A stretch of DNA of 64,000 nucleotides, taken from the NCBI RefSeq assembly GCF_005405165.1, contig NZ_BJDN01000003.1:62001-126000 (forward strand). Direction: 5' to 3'. The position numbers and the translations under genes are program-made. The notes beneath the pieces are model-generated. The model had not been told where the DNA came from, did no database searches, and worked only from the letters and a program-made list of their open reading frames with translations. Position 1 is the first letter of the stretch, and each line of letters begins with the position of its first letter. Positions 58,433 through 64,000 of this stretch are shown piece after piece. This DNA comes from Loigolactobacillus binensis. Lineage in GTDB: Bacteria > Bacillota > Bacilli > Lactobacillales > Lactobacillaceae.

Positions 58433-60373
58433 TCAGAGCTGATTAGCTAATGCCATTGCCGCTTCTGTTGCATTATTAGCTTGCCCAGGTTTATTTGCAT
58501 CACCAATCGTATAAACTTGTGTATCAGTATGGGTCAAGGCATCTTTTAGCGGATTGTATGATCTAACCCCCATTGCAAGAATAATATCGTCAAAGCCACC
58601 AATACATTTCTCTACACCATTTTGTTCATAAATGACATCATTATTATCGTTTCCGGTAAATTTTTTGACAGTTGCACCTAAAATGAATTCTGTATGACCA
58701 TTTTCCAATCGGTTTAATAGATGATCATGTACGCCAAGAATCGTGTCACTGGCAATGGTAGATTTTAATTCGATAATAGTTGCTTGGCGATTATGCTCAC
58801 GCAAGAAATCGGCTGTTTCAGCACCAACCATTCCGCCACCAACGATCAAGCAATTTTTGCCAACAGTTTGTTTGGCGTCAATAACATCAATCGCATTCTT
58901 AAAAGTGGAATTATGAATGCCCGTAATATTGGGAATAAGCGGTGTTCCACCAGTAGCGATGATAGTGATGTCAGGATTTTCCTGTGTTAATAGCGCTTGA
59001 TCGACTGGACAATTCAAGTGATAGTTAACGCCATATTTTGCGCCCATTGTCAGATAGTATTTAATGGCACTGTTCAATAAACTTTTAGCAGGCGGGATGG
59101 CACCAATTCTAAATTGACCACCAAGTTGGAAACCTTTTTCATATAAGTTTACTTTATGGCCACGTTTGGCTAAAATCCAGGCACTTAAGAGTCCTGCAGG
59201 GCCGCCGCCAACAATCATAATCTTTTTCGGTGTAGTTGTTGGTGTGAATTTATATTGACCCTCGTGTCCCGTACGTGGATTAACTAAACATGATATTTTT
59301 AATTTATTCGGATCCATTAAATAACCGACGCAAGATTGTAGACAAGAGATACAAGGTGAAATTTCATCTAAATTACCAGCTTTAACTTTGTCAGGAAAGT
59401 GCGGATCAGCAATGGATTCGCGACCAAGGGCAACAAAATCAGCTTGATGATTATCGACAACTTCTTTTTGAATTTCAGGTGTGTTAAGCCGACCAACTGC
59501 AATGACCGGAATATTGACTACTTGCTTGATTTGATGCGCATTTTCTACATTGAAACCGGACGGTGTATCTTGGGGCATAAACATGTAATCTAAGCTTGCA
59601 TAAGTACAAATGGAAACGTTGATCGCATCAGCACCGGCTTCTTCTAAATAGCTTGAAATCTGCTTGGTTTGGGAAATATCTAAACCACCAGGAATTTTTT
59701 CGGTGCCACTGATTCTAAAAATGACCGGGAAATCAGCGCCACACTTTTGCTTAATATTATGAATGATATCACACGCAAATTTTGCTCGACCCCGGATAGA
59801 TCCGCCATATTCATCAGTCCGTTTATTGACTTGAGGTGACAAGAATTGAGCAACTAAATAGCCATGTGCACCATGAATTTCAACTGCATCAAAGCCGTTA
59901 TTCTTAGCACGTTTAGCTGCATCACCAAATTTTTCAATCAAATCCAGTATTTCTGGTTTAGTGAGTGCACGGGGAACTTCGTCAAATACTGGACAGGCAA
60001 TGGCAGAAGATGATACAGGTTGGTGGCCGATTAATTGGGCGCTTGTTTGACGACCGGAATGCTGAAGTTGAACGGCGATCTTTGCTCCATTTTGGTGTAC
60101 GCTATTCGTCAATTTGTGCCACGAAGAATCAAACTCATTATTCCATAAACCTAATTGGCCTGGAGTGCAGATGCCATCCTTCGTGACTGCAGTTACTTCA
60201 ACGATGATCAAACCAAATCCACCACTAGCACGTTCGGTATAATAGTCAATTGATTGTTGTGAAGGTTCACCAGATAGATTACCATAGCTTGTGCCCATTG
60301 CTGGCATGACATAGCGATTTTTGATTTCTAGGGTACCAATTTTTTTACTTTCAAAGAGATTAGTGAAATTCAT
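58433..60373 (-). CDS. Old-Yellow-Enzyme / 2,4-dienoyl-CoA reductase-type flavoprotein
   Basis: 646-residue NADH:flavin oxidoreductase of the FadH/BaiCD/trimethylamine-dehydrogenase architecture. Residues 1-335: FMN TIM barrel (KNRYVMPAMGTSYG, QLQHSGRQT, AVEIHGAHGYLVAQFLSP). Around 340-360: [4Fe-4S] cysteines in CISCLQSC and a later SCLVNPR. After residue 385: FAD/NAD domains (IMIVGGGPAGLLSAWILAKRGH and CLIVGGGMVGAETADFL). It reduces an activated C=C bond; the substrate is unknown. Divergent from a PucR-type regulator, which probably controls it. Both are bracketed by direct repeats. Confidence 0.92.
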   Translation of the reverse strand: MNFTNLFESKKIGTLEIKNRYVMPAMGTSYGNLSGEPSQQSIDYYTERASGGFGLIIVEVTAVTKDGICTPGQLGLWNNEFDSSWHKLTNSVHQNGAKIAVQLQHSGRQTSAQLIGHQPVSSSAIACPVFDEVPRALTKPEILDLIEKFGDAAKRAKNNGFDAVEIHGAHGYLVAQFLSPQVNKRTDEYGGSIRGRAKFACDIIHNIKQKCGADFPVIFRISGTEKIPGGLDISQTKQISSYLEEAGADAINVSICTYASLDYMFMPQDTPSGFNVENAHQIKQVVNIPVIAVGRLNTPEIQKEVVDNHQADFVALGRESIADPHFPDKVKAGNLDEISPCISCLQSCVGYLMDPNKLKISCLVNPRTGHEGQYKFTPTTTPKKIMIVGGGPAGLLSAWILAKRGHKVNLYEKGFQLGGQFRIGAIPPAKSLLNSAIKYYLTMGAKYGVNYHLNCPVDQALLTQENPDITIIATGGTPLIPNITGIHNSTFKNAIDVIDAKQTVGKNCLIVGGGMVGAETADFLREHNRQATIIELKSTIASDTILGVHDHLLNRLENGHTEFILGATVKKFTGNDNNDVIYEQNGVEKCIGGFDDIILAMGVRSYNPLKDALTHTDTQVYTIGDANKPGQANNATEAAMALANQL

Positions 60374-60504
60374 AATAAGATTTCCTCCTTTATTTACAGT
60401 ACTAATTCTAGATTACCAATCAAATAATTATAATATGTGATATGATGAACTTTATAGAATGAATTTGTGCATTAAGCACAATAAGAGATTGGGTAGTGAT
60501 CATT

Positions 60505-61719
60505 ATGGCGACTAAATCTAGTGGTGAAATATTTTTTGATGCGGTTTACGAAGGAACTGATACAGCAAAGCTAATCAATCTAGCCTATGAATTATTAAAT
60601 AACCCAATTATGGTGACTGACGAAACCTTTCATGCGCTATGTTTGAAGCGTGATAAACCGGTGAATGATCCAGTTTGGCTTGACGTTGAACAAAAAGGAT
60701 ACTGTAGTGAAGATTATGTATTGAGTTTTCGAGCAGACCCAGTTTCGACAATGCTTTTTCAACAAACTCAAGCGATAATATATAAAACAGGTTTGGCAAT
60801 AAAAATGCCCCGGATCTTGTGTCGTATTAATAACCGAGAAAAAACGCTAGGCTATGTGATTCTTTTTGCTGCAGAGCGAAAACTTGTAGAAGACGATCGT
60901 TTAGTTGTTATGAATTTGGCTAAAGCGCTAAGTTTAATTTTACGAGGTAAAGGCGGGCTCACTCAGATGAATAATTCGCGAGATATTGCATTATTATTAC
61001 GCGATTTAATCCTTAAGCCGGCCATATCTCCAGAAGAATTGGCCGAAAAAAAGCGCGCATTGCCACACTTGAAAACCTATTTTCAAGTTGTTGTTTTAGA
61101 TAGCATTCAAAAGCGCTATGTAGCGTATTTAGAACGGAGTATTACCTCAATCTTGAACGTGCTCTGTGTGTTGCATGCCAGCGATGATCAACTTATTATT
61201 GTGATAAATACTGATACAGCAATCACCGATTTAACTAACATAGAGAGAATTTGTACTAAATACGCTATTACTGCTGGTATTAGCTGGAAGTTTAAAAATT
61301 TAGCGCTTGCTCGAGACTACTATAATCAGGCTTGTCGTGCCATCGATTTTGGCTTATCTGGGCAGCTTAACGATTATGACCATTATTATTTGCTGCATAT
61401 TTTGAGTTATATTCCGACACCATTATTGAATACAATGATCTACCCAAGCTATCGTAAATTGCGAGAATACGATATAAAAAATGCTAGCAGCTACTGTCAG
61501 ACTCTGATCAATTATTTTGAAACTGGACTAAGTGTCAATGAAACGGCTAATCGGTTGCATATTCATCGAAATACGATGAAATATCGGATAGATAAAGCTG
61601 AAGTAATTGGTGAGTGTGATCTGAACGATGAAAATACGCTTTTAAAAATATATTTATCGAGCTTGATCTATGCCTGCTTGGAGCAAGGGCAATTAAAGTT
61701 AAACATTGGCCATGGATAA
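60505..61719 (+). CDS. PucR/CdaR-type transcriptional regulator
   Basis: 404 residues. The C-terminal 60 residues form a PucR HTH (YFETGLSVNETANRLHIHRNTMKYRIDK, then LNDENTLLKIYLSSLIYA). The first 150 residues look like a sensory domain (LAYELLNNPIMVTDETFHAL), and the middle like a CdaR GGDEF-like domain. Start is uncertain: ATG at 60505 or GTG at 60496, neither with a strong RBS. The divergent flavoprotein gene is its probable target. A terminator and a 12-bp tandem repeat array follow. Confidence 0.85.
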   Translation: MATKSSGEIFFDAVYEGTDTAKLINLAYELLNNPIMVTDETFHALCLKRDKPVNDPVWLDVEQKGYCSEDYVLSFRADPVSTMLFQQTQAIIYKTGLAIKMPRILCRINNREKTLGYVILFAAERKLVEDDRLVVMNLAKALSLILRGKGGLTQMNNSRDIALLLRDLILKPAISPEELAEKKRALPHLKTYFQVVVLDSIQKRYVAYLERSITSILNVLCVLHASDDQLIIVINTDTAITDLTNIERICTKYAITAGISWKFKNLALARDYYNQACRAIDFGLSGQLNDYDHYYLLHILSYIPTPLLNTMIYPSYRKLREYDIKNASSYCQTLINYFETGLSVNETANRLHIHRNTMKYRIDKAEVIGECDLNDENTLLKIYLSSLIYACLEQGQLKLNIGHG

Positions 61720-61733
61720 AAATCATAAATTAG

Positions 61734-61784
61734 AAAAACGTACCGATAGAAGTTTTGCAAAAACTTTTATCAGGTACGTTTTTT
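61734..61784 (+). terminator. Terminator after the PucR-type regulator
   Basis: AAAAACGTACC pairs with GGTACGTTTTTT, with inner AAGTTTT/AAAACTT, 15 bases after the stop. Its T tract merges with the first unit of the tandem repeat. Confidence 0.92.
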
Positions 61785-61955
61785 AGCGTCAGTTTTAGCG
61801 TCAGTTTTAGCGTCAGTTTTAGCGTCAGTTTTAGCGTCAGTTTTAGCGTCAGTTTTAGCGTCAGTTTTAGCGTCAGTTTTAGCGTCAGTTTTAGCGTCAG
61901 TTTTAGCGTCAGTTTTAGCGTCAGTTTTAGCGTCAACTTTAGCGTCAACTTTAGC
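61781..61955. repeat. 12-bp tandem repeat array, about 14 units
   Basis: TTTTAGCGTCAG is repeated 12 times without any change (61781-61924), followed by TTTTAGCGTCAA, CTTTAGCGTCAA and a partial CTTTAGC. Unit size is a multiple of three, so both strands show long repetitive open frames, but neither has a credible start context. It begins exactly at the T tract of the preceding terminator. Identity of the core units suggests recent expansion; copy number is likely to vary between strains. Confidence 0.95.
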
Positions 61956-62065
61956 TTAGTCGTTTTAAGTGACAGATATGGAATGATTCATGACTGTTTT
62001 TGTAGTGGAATATTCCGTTAGATTGGTGTATCAAGCAGTTATTTAACTTTCATCCTTTAGTTATT

Positions 62066-62155
62066 AAAATAGATAAGTAAAATACACCCTCAATTTTAAA
62101 TAGAGGGTGTATTTATTTTCTAATCAACTTTGAAATTCAATAAGTGTAGCTATTT
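62066..62155 (+). repeat. Direct repeat copy B with terminator hairpin
   Basis: Second copy of the repeat at 58091-58183. Here the centre is an intact hairpin AATACACCCTC / GAGGGTGTATT (62081-62091, 62103-62113) followed by TATTTT, so it can act as a terminator upstream of the PRD regulator gene. Confidence 0.8.
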
Positions 62156-62231
62156 CCGAATGAAGGAAGAAACAAGATGTACTTTTTTTAATGTAATCGG
62201 TTACTTATCATTAAAGTGCGGGGTGAGATAA

Positions 62232-64000
62232 ATGCGTGAAAGATTAGTGGATCTTTTAAGTAAATTAATTAAAACTGATTCGGAATCAATTAACAACTTG
62301 TCCAGTGAATTAAATGTAACAACCAGAACAATTCGAAATGAGATACGAGAACTTAATGAGATGCTGGCCAGCAATCAATTATCGCAATTTTCGATTAGTA
62401 AGGGGATTGTCTATAATAATTTAGAAAAAATACAACAAAAAACTTTGGTTAGAACCTTTGTTTTATCAGATATCGAACAAAGCTATCTCAGCCCACAACA
62501 GAGAATGCTGTACTTATTGCTAGAATTCCTAACTGCTAAAACCCCGGTGTTTATCGTTGACATTCAAGCAAAGTTAGAAATTAGCAAAAGTACAATGGAT
62601 GGTGATATGCGCGATTTTAGAGCGTTATTACAAGAATATAGTTTACGTTTGATTACTGATCCCAAGCTTGGGGCCCGTGTTGTTGGTAATGAACGTACGA
62701 TCAGGATGATGTTTTGTGATCTGATCATTCAACAGGCAAATATGAATGAACTTATTACTGGCAGTTTCTTTACTGACAACATTCTAACCCAGAAGCTAAA
62801 GGCAATTTTTAAACCTGATGATCTTAGCTTTATTGATGGATCAATCAGAACTATTTTTAAGAACAGCAATTTAGCTTCAAATGATAATTATCGGTATCAA
62901 GCAATTATGCTGACGGTGATCTGGTTGGTACGTACACAAAACAATTATTACATCAGCGAAGATTCTGATACCGAAGATATTGATCTAAATGCTAAGCAGT
63001 CACAATTTATTAATGCTTTAATCATTAAGTTTGATTTGGAGATCACCATCAATGCCGAAATAAAATATTTGGCCTTTATTATCGGGAGCTTTGATAAAAA
63101 TGAAGAAGCAGCACTTGATAATTGGGTGCAAGCACAAATGATCAGTGTTTCTCTGATTGAATGGATGGAAGGAAGTTTAGGTTTTCCATTTTCACAAAGC
63201 GAGAATCTATTTGAAGAAGTTTATTATCATGTTTCCAGCCTCTTAAGGCGGTCGGAGCAGCATATAAATGTATTTAATCCACTGAAAAATACGATCAAAC
63301 AAGGTTATCCAGAAATATTTAATGCGGTTAGTGAATTCACCAATGTATTTAAGGATAAGTATCATTTGAATTTATCTGATGACGAAAAAGGTTATCTGTC
63401 TATGTATTTTTCGGCGGCTAAAGTTGAAATTCAGAAAAAGCAGGATTTCAAATATCGAATAGCCGTTGTTTGTAACTATGGCATGGCTACTGGTAAATTA
63501 TTGGCCGCTAAATTAGAGGAAAATTTTAACGTTGATGTTATCGCTGTTCTTAGTGTTGTTGAAATCGGAATATTAAAGAAACTACGGGTTGATTTAGTGT
63601 TTAAAACAATTGATGTTGAAATTGAAGGTGTACCAAGCATTAAATTAAACCCAATTCCATCAAATACAGATCTAAAGTTTGTAAAACAGTTTTTGGCAGA
63701 GCATGCAGAATTGTCGCGATATGAAGGAAATTCATTTGAACCAACCCGATTATTTAATGGCATTTTAACGCTCCTTAAGAATAAGAAAATACCCGTAGGT
63801 AAAGATTTGGTATTTGATTTACAACGTGTGTTTTATGCCAATCATCTAAATATTAACGAAAGGGAGGTTCAACCAATGTTAAAGGACCTTATCAATGATA
63901 ATCAAATCCAACTTAATCAGGCTGTAAAAGATTGGAAAGAGGCAATTAAACTTTCGGCCCAACCTTTATTAAAGCAAGGTTTTATCACTCAATCCTATAT
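62232..64000 (+). CDS. PRD-containing BglG/MtlR-type PTS regulator (5' part)
   Basis: Open to the right edge; 589 residues visible. Order: N-terminal HTH (LIKTDSESINNLSSELNVTTRTIRNEIREL), a second winged helix (IVDIQAKLEISKSTMDGDMRDF), two PTS-regulation domains (about residues 190-400), an EIIB-like domain with Cys414 in VVCNYGMATGKLL, and the beginning of an EIIA-like domain (LINDNQIQLNQAVKDWKEAIK). This is the LicR/MtlR/ManR layout: a transcription activator phosphorylated by PTS proteins. The ATG follows GGGGTGAGAT. It probably controls a further PTS operon to the right of the window. Confidence 0.9.
   Translation, partial: MRERLVDLLSKLIKTDSESINNLSSELNVTTRTIRNEIRELNEMLASNQLSQFSISKGIVYNNLEKIQQKTLVRTFVLSDIEQSYLSPQQRMLYLLLEFLTAKTPVFIVDIQAKLEISKSTMDGDMRDFRALLQEYSLRLITDPKLGARVVGNERTIRMMFCDLIIQQANMNELITGSFFTDNILTQKLKAIFKPDDLSFIDGSIRTIFKNSNLASNDNYRYQAIMLTVIWLVRTQNNYYISEDSDTEDIDLNAKQSQFINALIIKFDLEITINAEIKYLAFIIGSFDKNEEAALDNWVQAQMISVSLIEWMEGSLGFPFSQSENLFEEVYYHVSSLLRRSEQHINVFNPLKNTIKQGYPEIFNAVSEFTNVFKDKYHLNLSDDEKGYLSMYFSAAKVEIQKKQDFKYRIAVVCNYGMATGKLLAAKLEENFNVDVIAVLSVVEIGILKKLRVDLVFKTIDVEIEGVPSIKLNPIPSNTDLKFVKQFLAEHAELSRYEGNSFEPTRLFNGILTLLKNKKIPVGKDLVFDLQRVFYANHLNINEREVQPMLKDLINDNQIQLNQAVKDWKEAIKLSAQPLLKQGFITQSY

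Noticed and set aside
61781-61955. CRISPR array
   Set aside because: Units are 12 bp and contiguous, with no spacers and no cas genes nearby; it is a simple tandem repeat.
61730-62021. Long repetitive open frames on both strands across the 12-bp tandem repeat (FSVS-type and LTLK-type peptides)
   Set aside because: The unit length is a multiple of three, so stop-free frames arise automatically. Neither frame has a convincing RBS, and one overlaps the terminator.

Overview
The window is a low-to-moderate GC Firmicute chromosome segment that reads as Lactobacillaceae. The signs are a mannose-family PTS with DUF956 companions, PepC/PepO/PepD peptidases, a xylulose-5-P/fructose-6-P phosphoketolase, an L-2-hydroxyisocaproate-type dehydrogenase, T-box, THF and TPP leaders, and CcpA-type cre sites. 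The genus is not certain; a Loigolactobacillus-like species is my best guess. I saw no rRNA, tRNA, prophage or CRISPR.

0-10 kb: 3' part of a mannose PTS operon (IIC partial, IID), two DUF956 paralogues, an MgtC-like protein, a LacI regulator with a sugar MFS transporter and GH13 alpha-glucosidase, a folate ECF S component behind a THF riboswitch with intrinsic terminator, and an NAD(P)-binding reductase. 10-24 kb: peptidases PepC and PepO, an 830-base gene-free stretch with a nested multi-hairpin element, an aconitase/citrate synthase/isocitrate dehydrogenase operon (the oxidative half of the TCA cycle to 2-oxoglutarate, uncommon in lactobacilli), a secreted unknown, a CynX-like MFS transporter, an L-HicDH-type dehydrogenase and a DUF2207 membrane protein. 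24-36 kb: a P-type ATPase with Na+/K+-ATPase-like membrane motifs, NrdI, an MFS/HxlR divergent pair, DUF2187, a KtrA/TrkA-type protein, a solo IS605-type TnpB whose third RuvC Asp is Asn, an Spx paralogue without its CXXC switch, an orphan antitoxin, Hsp20 and a large GT-C-like membrane protein.

36-45 kb: dipeptidase, a T-box leader (probable Met specifier) in front of an OppA-type binding protein that lacks a lipobox Cys, a class I glutamine amidotransferase, two more orphan AbrB/MazE-type antitoxins, glutathione peroxidase and phosphoketolase. 45-54.5 kb: two polyol-type PTS operons. The first is DeoR regulator / galactitol-type EIIA-B-C / zinc alcohol dehydrogenase. TTGCAAA motifs are spread over both the PTS promoter and the phosphoketolase promoter, so the two may be co-regulated (polyol-P to ketopentose-P to phosphoketolase). 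The second is an SAF-domain oxidoreductase, glucitol-type EIIA/IIC/IIBC, GutM and a SorC-family regulator, with regularly spaced ACAAATGT sites at the promoter and no sorbitol-6-P dehydrogenase in the cluster.

54.5-64 kb: a ykoFEDC-type thiamine-precursor ECF transporter behind a TPP riboswitch; an Old-Yellow-Enzyme/2,4-dienoyl-CoA-reductase-like flavoprotein divergent from a PucR-type regulator, bracketed by two ~90-bp direct repeats; a 12-bp tandem repeat array just after the regulator's terminator; and the 5' part of a PRD/BglG-type PTS regulator running off the window.
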